From Isoetes taiwanensis (taxonomy: Eukaryota > Streptophyta > Lycopodiopsida > Isoetales > Isoetaceae), in assembly GCA_021234155.1 (NCBI GenBank), contig JAJEKV010000087.1:3713242-3777241 (forward strand): a stretch of 64,000 nt of DNA, given 5' to 3'. The notes beneath the pieces are model-generated. The model saw only the letters and a program-made list of their open reading frames with translations, had not been told where the DNA came from and did not search any database. Below are positions 1 to 11,371 of this stretch, piece after piece. The stretch's first letter is position 1. Every line of letters starts with the position of its first letter. The translations under genes were made by a program, and so were the position numbers.

Positions 1-109
1 CAGGAGAGGCAAATCAGGTGGTTGAATAGAAGGTCGGACAGATGACATGCCCCAACAACCGTGACCGAGGTGGTTATGACGGCAAACAGGATGCTAATTC
101 AAAGCGTAA

Positions 110-280
110 GAACACGCTGTGCTATTGGGACAGGAGCGGGACATGTACAAAGAGATGGTGGACAGATTGGAGGAACGTTTGGATAGGGTGATTGCTCGCT
201 TGAGGGGAATAGATGAAGACGAAGACGATGATGATGATGATGAAGATAATGAAGAAGAGCTCGCACTGGAGCAACAATGA
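110..280 (+). pseudogene. Acidic C-terminal ORF fragment, unrecognised
   Basis: An open frame of 56 codons runs from an upstream TAA at 107-109 to TGA at 278-280. It encodes a charged, probably coiled-coil stretch containing YKEMVDRLEERLDRVIARL, followed by a long Asp/Glu run and ending in ALEQQ. Acidic tails of this kind occur on many plant nuclear and transposon proteins, so composition alone does not give a family. No ATG-led start or splice acceptor could be fixed, and the window edge cuts the context. The opposite-strand open frames here are shadows of the GAT/GAA repeat. Confidence 0.3.
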
Positions 281-1400
281 GTCGTTGTATTTTGTTTTTC
301 GATGTAACATCTTTCACAACTTTAATCAAAAGTAACCTTTTTTTATTATTATCTTGTAAAGCTTCACACACGACGCGAAGCCACATAAATGCAAGCAATA
401 GCTTAACTCCATCGTCGGCCAGATGATCTGAGATAAGATCACACGACGCCGGGCTACAGCCAGTGCAAACAAGGTTGGAGGCAAGTACTTCAAGGTCGTG
501 TGTGAACATGCTACACATTACAAGTATACTTTTTACCGATTCTTTGTCTCTTAGATCTCCACCGCGATGCTAGTGGGGCCCTAGAATTTTGCCAAGCAAC
601 TTTCCGTTTTCTCAAAGATTATGCCAATGGTGTTTACGACTTCGGGTTGCTCCTTAAAGCGACCTTCTTGTCGTGATTTAGCCATCGCCCTTCTATAAAA
701 CCACTGTCATCCGTCTTAGAGGGTTGGTTCCCACATTTCCACCCCCTCTTTGAGTGTTACGATGAAAGGCTATTTTAGCTTGTTTATGCGACTTCTCCAT
801 GCCTTGTGCACTCCCTAATCGCTAGGCTTCCATACTTCCTAAAACCAAGGTGCATGAGCCCAAAAGATGTGCAAGTAGTGCGTGACTTCACTCTCTCCCC
901 ATGCGCCTATGAAAGCTTTAATAAATTTGTTATTCGCTTGCACCTAACATTTTTGCATCTTCTCTTGTGAGGTCCATTCTCTCGAATGTATGGGAACAAT
1001 TCGCATAATGCATCCCATGCTTTTTTTTCCTCAATGCCGAACTAACGCCATCTCAGGCGGTCCCTGCTCGCATCAACCAGCCGATTTTCCAAATTCATAG
1101 ACCTTTTCTCCCATCCGGTTTCCGCTCGAGCCTCTCTATGATTCTTTATGAAGCATCGAAGCTTTCACCCTCCAATTGACACCTTTACGAGGCACACTTG
1201 TTCTTCCCGCCCGTTTCTCATCGAGCTCTAATCTTACATTGCCACCATGCAAACCTCGCTTCCGATAGAACATGTTCAACTCTATGAATTCCTTCCTCTC
1301 TTCTCTTCTTGTCCGAAATGTTCCACACTTAATCTGCAAGAGCTCAAAAATATCATCTTGTCGATGATTCTCACAAAGCCGTGCAAAGTGCAGATATGAA
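281..1400. other. Interval without a recognisable gene
   Basis: No frame of convincing composition or splice structure was found on either strand. Short open frames near 1,136-1,551 on the minus strand have no recognised motif. They may be further decayed parts of the minus-strand gene that follows. Confidence 0.4.
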
Positions 1401-1406
1401 CCCTCT

Positions 1407-2487
1407 CTAATGGAATGGGGAAAATGCCATGGAACTTGGGATCTTCTTCTCCTCTATTAGGAGCATTTGCTTGGTTAAGGGACAAGGTTGAAACTTGATC
1501 TTCCCAAGACTTGACTTCCTTGCATGATTGCAGTACAGACAACTTTTGCATGTTCCTTGTCCTCCTCCACTTATGTTGTACATTGCTTTCTCAGTTTTTA
1601 AATCAGACGCCAAGTGAAAAATTACTTTGTAAGATCCATAGTGATCTACTTGCAATTTTTCCCCTCCCTCGAATCTAGATATTAGACTCGGGATGTCAGT
1701 TTGATTGAACACCCATTTCAATACCTCGTGGGTTTCTTTCTGAACTTTAAAGAGACCTAACCACCAGGTGTCATCTTCAGATTGACATGAGAACCATTTT
1801 TCCGCACGCTTCTTCTCCTCGTCCGTCACCTCTACATCTTTTTTATTATTCTTGTTGCTCTTTGATTTAGCATGTGCAATTGCATTCTCAATTGCTCTAT
1901 TCATGATGACAACGGATACCCTCTCATACTTCTCAAACTTGGTCGGGTTCCATTTCATCCAATTTTATGCAAACTTCAATCTCACCATTAGTTTCTCGCG
2001 AATCGTTAAGTCATAATATTTGACAAGGAATTGTAAGAGAGTAACCAGGTCAACCCAAAGATTATTATGTTCATTCATTCCAACTATATCACAACAATCC
2101 TTGCCATTCTTATCTTTTATGGCTATGGCGGGACAAAGACATTCAACGTGGTGCATCTCTCCTAATATGGCATACACCATCTTTGTCCTAGTAACCCTTG
2201 TATTCTCGACAATTTGTGGACGTGGATTTAATACTTTTTGTGCCCATTCTTTTCAACGCTTCGTGGAATGGCTTGAATAGAGAACGGTAACCAAGCCTAC
2301 TGATGCCTACATCATCACAAACAGTCTGTACATCTGTCGCTTCTAACTTCTTGTAGATCTCCCCTAGTACCATTTCCAATACCATCTTCTTGAGAGGAGA
2401 GTTGTAGGGCTGACAAATCATGTCCACTATCTCCCTGTTCGTCGCTAGGTTCTTCACTACGTAACCAAGATTGCTTCTAGTTTCCAA
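1407..2487 (-). pseudogene. Decayed transposase-like gene, family uncertain
   Basis: Three successive minus-strand open segments (2487-2188, 2180-1965, 1958-1407) read like one degraded protein. The first has DDVGISRLGYRSLF, resembling the N-terminal 'SRRGY' block seen in repetitive, transposon-like eukaryotic proteins. The last has YKVIFHLASDLKTEKAMYN, then SGGGQGTCKSCLYC with CxxC spacing, resembling the zinc-coordinating block of large cut-and-paste transposases. The segments are broken by stops and lie in different frames, so the gene is dead. Assignment rests on motif resemblance only; a database search would be needed to name the superfamily. Confidence 0.4.
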
Positions 2488-2698
2488 AGCCTGTATTAGG
2501 ATGAAGTGAAGATCGGTTAAGGCGCAGCCGCAGCGCCTCGAAATGAAAGTCTGATCTGATACAAAGCTTCAACCTACACATTCAATTTTTGAAATGTAAA
2601 AGGCGGTGATGCGCACGCTTGGTATCTGACAAACCAAGAGACACCGTCATGAGTTATGCTATAATGCAAGTGGCATTTTAGAACCGCCACGTGTTGCA

Positions 2699-5573
2699 TC
2701 AGTCCGTCTGACAACCAACAGAATTAAATACATATGGCACCATGAATGTGCAATCCCCCTTATTCCGGAAGAATATTCCAAGCAAATCTGTAATTATGAG
2801 AGTTTGGTATCCTAGGTGGCATGGGAAAAAGGGAGCGGAAATATGACGTGGAATGGCTGATAGGAGGCCATTTTCAGACCCCAAATCCGCCCTAATGTGT
2901 GTATCATTGAGGATTAGCTTCCTAACTTGTGAAGATTCTGGTACACACAATTTGTTTTTATGGTAAAGCAAGTTTTCCTCCTTCTTGTAGTGCCTGAACA
3001 TCTCCCTTTCCTTGTCGGTCCTAGCCTCCTTGCAAAGACTTGCCCAAGCTTCTTTAAAGTCGGGATCTGTTGGCAAGCTTTCTTCAATCTTCTTGCCATA
3101 CTCGCTTACGAGCGTCGATATGGCATTACAATGTGTTCTTGTCTTCAATGGCTGTTGAGCTTGCCTGGCTTATAAGTTATCTCGAAGTCATATTCTTCAA
3201 GAAATTCCATCCACCTCCTTTGCCTCAAATTGAGGAGTGGTTGTGTAAATATATATTGAAGGCTTTGATGATCTATATCTAGCTGGAATCTTCTTCCCAA
3301 TAGATAGTGCCTCCAAATTCTTAAAGCTCTTACTATAGCCAGAAGCTCCTGATCATGCGTTGGGTAGCGCTGTTCCGCATCATTCATTTTCTTTGAATCA
3401 TAGGCCACTACCCTTTCCTCCTGCATGAGGACTGCACTGTTGCTATTCTGCTAGCATCCGTCGCCACAAGCTTATCTTTGGCCGGGTCTGGCAAGACCAA
3501 AACTGGCGCCGTCGTCAATGCTTCCTTCAATGTGTCAAAAGCTTTCTGGGCCTTACTTTGCCAATGATTTGCCCAATCTTTTATCTTCCCTGCTTTGGTG
3601 AGGTCCGTCAATGGCACTGCTACCTTTGCAAAGTTCTTGACGAACCTTCTATAATAGCCTGCTAGACCGAGGAAGCTCCTCACTTCATGTGCGTTCTTCG
3701 GTGCGGGCCAATCAATCACTGCTTCAATCTTCGCAGGGTCGGTGGAGATGCCTTCTGTTGTGATCAGGGTGAAAGCATGTTAGGGTGTCCCTTAAAAAGT
3801 ATTATTTAGTGACTAAAAAAGTACCTAAAAAGGTACCCAGGACTGGGTACTGGGTACCTGTGTAATATGTCAATAAAAGGTACATTTTAGAACTTTTATA
3901 TATATTTTGGGCTTAGATAGCATTATATTTATCTTATCTTTAAATATTAACACATCCTTGACTTTTATTTTGGACTTTTGTACTAGTTTTAATGAAAAGA
4001 AAAATGAGAAAGTACCCAGTTCTGAAGTACCTAGTGTATGTACTTTTGCAGGTTCCAAAAGTGGTACACCCTAACATGCTTTTACCCATCACATGCCCTA
4101 AGTATTCCACTCTTTCCGTTGTGAAGTGACACTTAGATAGCTTCGCAAAGAGTTGATACCTCCTCAACTTCTCAAGTACTTTCGTCAAGTGTTTGGCATG
4201 TTCCTCCAAGAACTTGCTATAAACTAGGATGTCGTCGAAGAAGACTATGATGAAAGCATCTAAGAATTCGCGGAAGACATCGTTCATAAGCCTCATGAAA
4301 GTTGCTGGAGCATTGGACAAACTGAATGGCATCACCTGAACTCATAGTGGCCATATCTCGTTCTGAAAGCCGACTTGTGGATGTCTTCTTCCTTGATCCT
4401 GATCTGGTGATAACCTGATCTCAAGTCTATCTTAGAAAAGACCTTCGCTCCCTGCAACTGGTCCATGAGATCATCTGATCTAGGCAAGGCATACTTATTC
4501 TTAATTGTGTGCTTATTTAATTGACGGTAGTCAATGCACATCCTAAGGCTTCCATCCTTCTTCTTCACAAAAAGGATAGCCGCTCCAAAAGGAGAGACAC
4601 TAGGTCTTATGAACCCTAGGTCTAGCAATTCTTGCAGTTGCTTCTTCAACTCCGTCAACTCTTCGGTTGACATTCTATAAGGTGCCTTGCTTGTTGGCTT
4701 AGTTCCTGGTTCAAGTGATATTTCACACTCGACTCCTCTATAGGATGGAAGCTGCTTGATCTCATCAGGAAATAAGTCATGAAATTCCTTTACCAACTTT
4801 GCTATAGGCTTTGGGAGCTTTTTCAATGCTTTGGCCTCTTTCTCTTCTTCCGTCTCTTCCTCGTCCGCTTGGAGTTTGAAGATATAGGCCACTTGCTCCT
4901 TCCTTATGCACTTAAGTAATTTCTCACTCGACATGCATTGTATAATTGGTGTTACTTCTTTACCTGCTATCTCGATGATCTTGCCATCCGGCGTTGTTAA
5001 GGTCACCTTACGCTTCCCACAATCAATGATGGCTCCTGCTGGTCCAAGATACTCCATTCCTATTATCAAATCATATTTGCCGATGTTCATCACTTCAGCT
5101 CCCAATGCTACATTGATTCCCGGCAAGTCTACGTTGAAGTTAATTCTTTTTCCTGCTGTATGCCTGATTGCTCCACTAGCCAACACAACCGGTCTGGGCT
5201 TTGACTTCAAGGGCTTAAGCTTCAATGTTTGTACCATCCTTGGCAAAGCAAAGTTATGGGTGCTCCCTGTATCTATCAAGACTATGAAAGATTTTGCTTG
5301 GGCTTTCCCAGTTGTGGAGATTATTTGGTATTGGCTTTCTGCGTTCTCCGTATCAATGGCTGCAAAAATATGGCACTCACCATGAATATAGTTCGGTGCG
5401 TCGTCGTTGTCAGCTTCCGTTGGTGTCTCCCATCCCATCTCCGCTAGTGCTGCGTTCATCATCAAGGGGCAGTTGTTTGTCCTATGCCCTGGTTGGAAAC
5501 ACCTAAAGCACAACTGCTTCTCTATGCACTCCTGCTTCTTCTCTTTGGGAATGGATTGCAAAAACTGTCTCAC
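2699..5573 (-). pseudogene. pol: pol region of the gypsy relic (protease, RT, RNase H, partial integrase)
   Basis: Segment 5573-4332 has the zinc knuckle, an aspartic protease active site ([11 protein letters not shown]) and the RT fingers ([34 protein letters not shown]). A frameshift at about 4,332 leads to 4335-4085, with the catalytic FFDDILVYS. A MITE at 3,770-4,084 follows. The RT thumb continues at 3719-3408 ([12 protein letters not shown]). RNase H is at 3426-3145 (YPTHDQELLAIVRAL). The integrase zinc-binding start is at 3148-2850, then similarity ends. Each piece is recognisable, but at least three frame breaks plus the MITE make the product dead. Confidence 0.8.
3770..4084. mobile_element. 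MITE inserted in the gypsy RT, superfamily unassigned
   Basis: A segment of about 315 bp interrupts the RT reading frame and ends in inverted repeats. The left end reads GAAAGCATGTTAGGGTGT and the right end is its near-complement, ACACCCTAACATGCTTT. The outermost bases may be a mutated TA duplication (TG / TA), but this is not certain. The inside is AT-rich and contains a short palindromic block around GGGTACTGGGTACC. No coding capacity. Confidence 0.65.
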
Positions 5574-5614
5574 TGCCTTGGAATAGTTGGATCATCCTCC
5601 TTACTCTTTGAAGG

Positions 5615-6703
5615 TCACCTGTTTCTTATCCTGCTTGCCAGAGTTTGCATTGCCCTGCTTCCCGTAATTAGCATTGTATTGAGGCCTGCTGGCTGCTGGG
5701 CTCGCCGCTCTTGGGCTATAGCCTCCCGTGCCCTTTCCCTTGTCATGATAATACTGCTGCCTTGGTTCTCTTGGGGTCCCGTCCCTTGCAAGCTGACTTT
5801 CTTGGATTCCGCTTCTGACACCGTCCTAGGGTTGATTGCTCTTACTAGCTTCCGGATCTCCTCATTCAACCCTTCTATGTAACTCTCCACTGCGTGCCTT
5901 TCATTCAACTTCGACACATATAGCCTTAGTCTCATGAATTCTTCTGTGTATTTCTGAACTGATTTGTTCCCCTGCTGCAATCGGTAAAACTGCTGCATCA
6001 TGTGACACTTATGCTCTCTTGGCACATAATGGCGCTTGAATGCCTTAGCAAACTTTTTGAACCTGCAACTGTCCCTGCTCAGTCCATGTGCTTTGGCATA
6101 GCCCTTCCATCAAATCCTAGCTGCTCCCTTCAGGTTGGCTATAGCTACTCTGCCTTTGTCCTTGTCTTTCATGCTATAAGCATTACCATATTCTCTCATT
6201 TCATCCAGCCATGCTTCTGCTTCCATTCCGGATCTAGTGTCTCCTGAGAACTGCTCGAGCTTTCTTGCTTTCCAGACATTGCTAAGTGTTGAGTCGACCT
6301 TCTTCTAATAATCAGATTGTGCCCTGCCCCTATCACGGTTTGGGTCGTCTCGTTGGTCCTGTCTCTCCACCTTCTCTTCTGATCCGGAATCAGAGTCTGA
6401 ACTAGAGTCGGAGGAACCTGAGCTAGGGGATCTTCTTCTCCGGCTTCTCTTCCTTTGTTGTACTGTTCGGTCGGCCGGTGTTTGTGGCAATGGCACATTC
6501 TGGTCTTGCCCTCCTGTTGCTGCTACTGCCAGCAATGCCATTATCTCATGAATGTCGAATCGAATCTGTGATAGCTCTTCCTCTGGTGTTACTGCATCAA
6601 ACTCTTGGCGTAGGTTTCTTGGCTGGAAACGCCTTGGTGGAGTATGCTCTTGGTCATGATGTCCTTGTTGTTCGACATTTCTAGGTACTCTAGCTGCATA
6701 CAC
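5615..6703 (-). pseudogene. gag: gag region of the gypsy relic
   Basis: The 5' part (6703-6305) is Arg/Ser/Asp-rich and includes RRRRSPSSGSSDSSSDSDSG. A frame change leads to a segment ending KHGWMK near 6,196. The capsid-like part (6025-5615) contains MMQQFYRLQQGNKSVQKYTE and EFMRLRLY, the usual retrotransposon gag core. The RNA-binding zinc knuckle [14 protein letters not shown] (CX2CX4HX4C) lies in the next frame, at the start of the protease-RT segment. Gag forms the particle that packages element RNA. The frame breaks make this copy non-functional. A plausible splice acceptor (TGTATGCAG) lies just before the gag start near 6,694. Confidence 0.75.
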
Positions 6704-6878
6704 ATTAGATTATACTCTGATGATTAGTTCATTGTTTTGACATTGTTTGGTTGTTTGATGATATAATTGTGGGGACAAAGTTATATGACAAGAAAACATA
6801 ATTAGGTCATGGTTTATATTCATAGATATACTATTGCTTTTACATTCAAGATATCAGAAAATTGAAACATTTCTAATT

Positions 6879-8395
6879 TTACTCCTGGAATTTCTTCAAA
6901 TCATCGGGGTTGTCCTCCAAAAATTTCTTTACTTGGACCGTGCCGATTGTTCTCCCTAGGTTCCTGAGGATGTTTGTGGTCGTGCCTCCTTGAAGTGCAG
7001 TCACCAAGTCCTCGATCCTCCTATCCGAAGTATATGCTGCCGTCACTGCCAACCTGCCCTGCCGTCTGTAGGGGACTGCAAAGTCAAAAATACTTAATGC
7101 TATCGTTCTCTTGATAAGGACGAGATGTTCGATGTTTGGGGCCATCCGAGCATGATTTCCAAATCCCGAGAGGGCGATAAGCATAAAGACTCCTTCTTCA
7201 CCCCGTGGGCTGAATTGGCAGTGTATAACCGCTATTCTTCCATTTAGGAGTAATGGAAAGTAGAACCTAAGGGCTTTATCATGCCCTGCTTCCTCACCAG
7301 ATGTCAAGGCTGCCCTATGTTTTCCTGCGTACTCATCAACCTGCACCTCCTCTAGTTCTCTGAAGTCCCGGTGCACTAATTTGCTCAGGTTGATGCTGCC
7401 TCCATGCTGCCATGGTGTTGATGCCGATGTGCTAGGTAATAGTGCTGATGTTGACTTTCCCTTGATGCCCATGCGCTCTTGGATTGCCAGGAACTCTTCT
7501 TCTGACGGCAATTCCCTCTCGGTCATCATCTGTCTGATGTTCGTATAAGCTTCGATGTCCGATGACGTCTCGCCAGTGTATGTTTTGGCTTCCCTTTTGC
7601 TGATGGGGAAGTCTTGAGTTTCTCGATCGATGAAGTCGTCGAGATCTAGTTGTTGCCGTAGGAGATGCAGAATTTCATCCACTCTGTAACCCCTGTCTCG
7701 GCATTCTGGAAGATTTTTAATATCATGGAGGCTTAAGTATGCCTCTCCTCCTATGAACACTGGAGTCAAGCTTGTTATTCCTTGCCCAAGTGATGGGGTT
7801 CTTCTTGTTGCTCTGAGTCCTTCTTCACTTTGGAGCTGCTGCTCTGCCTGCTGCCTCTCCTGTTCTAGGTCGATGTCTTCTGAATTTGACCCGTGTCCTT
7901 CCTCTTCTCCCTCCTCCTCGTACTTGAGGCGCATCCTCTCCTCTTCTGCTGGTGCCATGGCCATGGGCTCAACTTCTAAGGGCTGCACTGAGGGTTCTCC
8001 TATCTGGGTTTGGCCTCGAAGAGATAGGAAAATAGCTACAGCTGTTGTACAGGAAAAGTACCTCCTCCTATTTTCCTCCTATTGGCAGAGATAGACATGT
8101 AATTCGGTAGGCGAACTGCTTTGTTCTCTAGGTACTTGTCTATGTTTGGGATGTCCTGCAGGGCTGACTTAAGGGCCATGCTGGGGGCAAAATATCCTAT
8201 GCAAGGTGGGAGTTCTACCAAGGACGGTCCTATCTTGGCATGGAACTCAAACATAATGTCTTCGTAAAAAGGGATGGCATTGATGGTGGCTTTCACATCA
8301 AGCTCCTTCTGGAAGACGGCGAAGACGGAGTTGATGTCGGCCTCGGCCACATAAGCTGTGGCGTTGTACCATCACCTAAATGCAGTGGTTGCCAT
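6879..8395 (-). pseudogene. Unrecognised protein gene in two frames, with its own core promoter
   Basis: An ATG at 8,395 is followed by a short start (MATTAFR), then an in-frame TGA, or a splice donor reading AG/GTGATG. The frame then runs on (YNATAYVAEADINSVFAVF) to a stop at 8,036. The next frame carries about 370 codons to TAA at 6,879. It has a Glu-rich coiled segment (EEEGEEEGHGSNSEDID), then a long mixed alpha/beta region (NGRIAVIHCQFSPRGEEGVF, TIALSIFDFAVPYRRQG) ending KKFLEDNPDDLKKFQE. I do not recognise the family. A single frame change at 8,020-8,050 separates the two parts. It lies directly upstream of, and on the same strand as, the gypsy gag, so an accessory retroelement ORF is one possibility. 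A separate gene with an intron is another. Confidence 0.45.
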
Positions 8396-8504
8396 GGTCT
8401 ATGAGCAGCTGGGGATGTCAAACATATGGGGAAGTGCCTTAGAGGCCTGAACAATTGGCTTGGAGTGAGGAGCAAAGTTGTAGGATGCAAATGACACCTG
8501 TGGT

Positions 8505-8516
8505 CCTATTTATAGG
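8505..8516 (-). promoter_or_regulatory. TATA box for the 8,395 start, with adjacent telo-box
   Basis: On the minus strand the sequence reads CCTATAAATAGG, a textbook plant TATA box, about 110 bp upstream of the ATG at 8,395. Directly upstream is TTAGGGTTTT, which matches the plant telo-box motif found in many core promoters. The placement supports transcription leftwards into the unrecognised gene. Confidence 0.6.
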
Positions 8517-8690
8517 CAAAACCCTAATTTTGGGAAAATTCAAAGTTGGGAATTATCTATGATTCTAAGGTCTAACTATGCAATTCACAGGCTAACTATG
8601 CTAAAGAATGCATTCTAAGGATCCTATAGCAACAAATTTCATCTAATTTGGGGAAAGTATGCACAAGTTAGGGCAAGTTTAGTGTGACCA

Positions 8691-8754
8691 CTCACACAGT
8701 GCGCCAGGGTCGAATCGGTTTGCAAACCGAATTGGTCTGGGCGCACTCTTTGAG
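8691..8754. repeat. 64-bp palindrome, copy 1
   Basis: A near-perfect inverted repeat centred on CGGTTTGCAAACCG. Its outer arms CTCACACAGTGCGCC and GGGCGCACTCTTTGAG pair with few mismatches. It could extrude as a cruciform or act as a protein-binding site. The three copies lie 193 and 204 bp apart inside a diverged tandem repeat of about 200 bp. Confidence 0.85.
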
Positions 8755-8883
8755 GGGTGGGGCCTTGTTTGGGTCAAAGATGATGCCAAACATGGAAACT
8801 AAGGATAGAATCCTGCATGTAGGTCGGATTGAGTCTTACTTGCCTCATTTGGACAAGTTTTGGCCTAGTTTTGGGGTCGACCA

Positions 8884-8947
8884 CTCACACAGTGTGCCAG
8901 GGTCAAATCGGTTTGCAAACCGAATTGGTATGAGCGCATTCTGTGAG
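8884..8947. repeat. 64-bp palindrome, copy 2
   Basis: The same palindrome with a perfect 14-bp centre but more arm changes (CTCACACAGTGTGCC and GAGCGCATTCTGTGAG). The spacer after it resembles the spacer after copy 1, for example the blocks around AATCCT and CATTTGGAC. Confidence 0.85.
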
Positions 8948-9087
8948 GGGTGGGGCTCCATTTGAGTTAGGGTTGGCCAATTTCTACAAACTAGGGGTCA
9001 AATCCTACTAATTAGGGTGAGCTGAGTCGAATGGTATACTTACTTTCTGCATTTGGACTAGTTTTGGCATCAAACCATACTCGACCA

Positions 9088-9151
9088 CTCACACAGTGCG
9101 CCAGGGTCGAATCGGTTTGCAATCCGAATTGGTCTGGGCGCACTCTGTGAG
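9088..9151. repeat. 64-bp palindrome, copy 3
   Basis: Third copy. The centre carries one change (CGGTTTGCAATCCG). The outer arms are nearly perfect (CTCACACAGTGCGCC with GGGCGCACTCTGTGAG). Confidence 0.85.
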
Positions 9152-10126
9152 GGGTGGAGTTAAAAACACTTGGTTTTGCTCCAAATTTGTTAATTCCAAC
9201 TTCAGAACTTAGTAACACATCCTACTTACACCTGATTTAACATATTAATTCATCCAAATTACAAATTTGTATTAACAAAAATTATTTACAACAGTCTTAA
9301 TTAAATTCTTTCTTAATGTATTTAGCTAGCCTTATATCCTTTGGCATACAAGTTACTCTTTTTGCATACTGGACTATGTGCTGCTCGGCGGCCTCCTATA
9401 ACGTGAGCAACATATCGTCCGTGACTCTTTTGGACTTGTCAAATTCTTGCACAATTTCCTGTGTCAGCCTCACGAAGGGAGCTCTGGGGATGAGAAGGCC
9501 ATAACTCTGCTGAAAATGTCGGATCTCCCGAGCAGCTCTGGAAAATCGGGAGTCCGCCTTCCTCTTCTGGGGTTTCTTCGGTGGAGCAGGTCTCTCAGGT
9601 GGCAGCTTCAGACTGTTCTTCTTAGTCAGTCGGCCTCCTTCGACAAATGTGACCTTGTGCTCGTCATAATACTTAGAGTATTCTTCGTATATTTTCATGT
9701 ACGAAGTGTATTCTTTCAGCTTCTTTCTATACTCAAGCTCATGCTTGAGTACATACGACTTCCTCTGTGGCTTTGGCTTCTTAGTGCTGTCGTTGGGGTG
9801 CTTTTTTTAGCGACGGCCACCTAGGGTACGTGGGTGCCCTTGCTACTGCATCCTCCTCCTCCCGCGCTGTATTTGAGGGTCCCGATCCCTCAGTTGGGTC
9901 GGGCACCCTAATTCCCTCATCTGACTCAGTGTCAGATGAGGACGGCGGCTTCTCCGGGTCTGGCTCCTGAATAGTGACACCTTTGGCCAGAGTCGTCTTC
10001 AACTTCTGCTTCGTGTCCTTTGGCAGCGCATGGGCTTTTCCCTTCGCTGCCCTCAGCTTCTCGCGCTCCTCCGTCGCCTTCTCTTCTCCTCCCTCTTTTG
10101 CTTCTTCTCTTCCTTTCTCTTGCGTC

Positions 10127-11371
10127 CATGGAAAAAATTAGTGGCTATTAATAGCCAAATGACAATTTTTAGGGGGTCTAGACAATTTTTGCGGCGAATT
10201 TTATGAAGGGAGATTTCTTTTAAAAAAATAAAAAATAGCCATAGGTAAAACAAGTACTCCATTATTTTTTTAGGATTAGCCAAACTATTTTCCCCCTTTT
10301 CCTTAAAGAAAAGGGGATTAGCCTTTCTTTATATTACAATAATTATATATTAAATCATTAATAGCCAAATAAAAAAGAATTCCTATTTTCCCATTTAATA
10401 CATAACCACCTACCATCATCAGTGATAGTAGTTTTTCAAACATCTTCAAAAAGGAATTGTAAGAGATGGCCAATATCTCTCTAGATGCTCGAGTTGGTTG
10501 CATAACATCTTCCCTTAAGGGTTAGAAGGTGTCATTGCATTGAATGGTGTTCAGATCATGGATATTATAAACTATATTATGAGCTTTTGTTAAAAGTTTT
10601 TAATATTATTGTATATTTCTTGATTGTTGATTATTATTTGTAATTGTAGTACATACATCTGAAGCTACAGGATTTATATTTTTTGCTTTTTCCAGTTAGA
10701 AAAAATAGCCAAGTGAAAGTTTATAGACTTAATTCAAAAGTTTTCGCCAATATAAATGTAATGGTAATAAGGGTCTATTCGCACCCATGGTTAAGTTTAG
10801 TTAAGTTAACTTTTACCGTTAAGTTAAGTTAATACTAACCGGGTGATTGCCTTCGCACCAAAGCTAGTTAAAAATTTTAGTTAGGCTAAAAACCATTTCG
10901 CACTCGTTTAGTTAAAAAATTTGGTTAAAAAATAACTTAACTAGCTAACTAAATGCTTTCGAACATGTCTAGTTAAGTTAGCCAAAGGCATAAATTATTA
11001 TAAGCACATTTAACTAAACTTAAAGTGACCTCTATGAGGTCATTTAACTTTTAGTGCTAATTTTTAGTTTAGTTAACTTTTAGTTAATTTTGCTAACTTA
11101 ACTGAACAAGATGCGAAGACAACTTTAGTTAGTGTTTTTGGTTAAAAAAGTTAACTAAATTCTTAACTATATTTCTTAACTATATGCTAACTTAACTAGT
11201 GGTGCGAACGTAAATTTAGTTAAAAACTATATTTTAACTTAACTTAACTGCGGGTGCGAATGTACCCTAATAACTTTAGCCAAATATATATCATAAAGTA
11301 CTGTAAATTTTTGAAAAATAGCCAAACCATTTTTTATGGAAAAATATACAGCGTGCTTAATTTTTTCCCTG
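10127..11371. mobile_element. Non-autonomous hAT-type element inserted in the H3-like gene
   Basis: The ends are 14-bp inverted repeats: CATGGAAAAAATTA at the left, and the complement of CAGGGAAAAAATTA at the right. An 8-bp target duplication flanks them with one mismatch (CTTGCGTC at 10,119-10,126 and CTTGCGCC at 11,372-11,379). CAGGG-type ends and 8-bp duplications are hAT hallmarks. Inside are many TAGCCAAA-like motifs, in both orientations, clustered toward the ends. They resemble the subterminal repeats bound by hAT transposases. No transposase is encoded. A Tourist-like MITE is nested at 10,771-11,267. Confidence 0.8.
10771..11267. mobile_element. Tourist-like (PIF/Harbinger) MITE nested in the hAT element
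   Basis: A 497-bp element with inverted ends GGGTCTATTCGCACCC and the complement of GGGTACATTCGCACCC, extended inwards by GTTAAGTT-type sequence to about 40 bp. It is flanked on both sides by TAATAA (10,765-10,770 and 11,268-11,273), which contains the TAA duplication expected of PIF/Harbinger. The inside is a series of TTAACT/AGTTAA blocks that could fold into a long hairpin. No coding capacity. Confidence 0.85.

Larger units (their letters stand above)
2650..6705 (-). mobile_element. Truncated chromovirus-type Ty3/gypsy retrotransposon
   Basis: On the minus strand the order is gag, zinc knuckle, protease, reverse transcriptase, RNase H and the start of integrase, which is Ty3/gypsy order. 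The RT has FFDDILVYS and the RNase H primer-grip region is well preserved, both typical of plant chromoviruses. The element stops inside integrase near 2,700. No LTRs, primer site or polypurine tract were found at either end, so it is a 3'-truncated relic. It carries several frameshifts and a MITE in the RT. The minus-strand ORF just upstream (6,879-8,395) could be an extra ORF of this element, but nothing shows that directly. Confidence 0.8.

Noticed and set aside
8020-8050. Programmed frameshift between the two frames of the 8,395 ORF
   Set aside because: No slippery heptamer in the right frame was seen; a simple indel or a missed intron explains it better.
9805-9815. Programmed frameshift at the A-run in the H3-like gene
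   Set aside because: The shift needed does not match a -1 slippery site. A one-base change in the A homopolymer, by mutation or sequencing error, is simpler given the other breaks.
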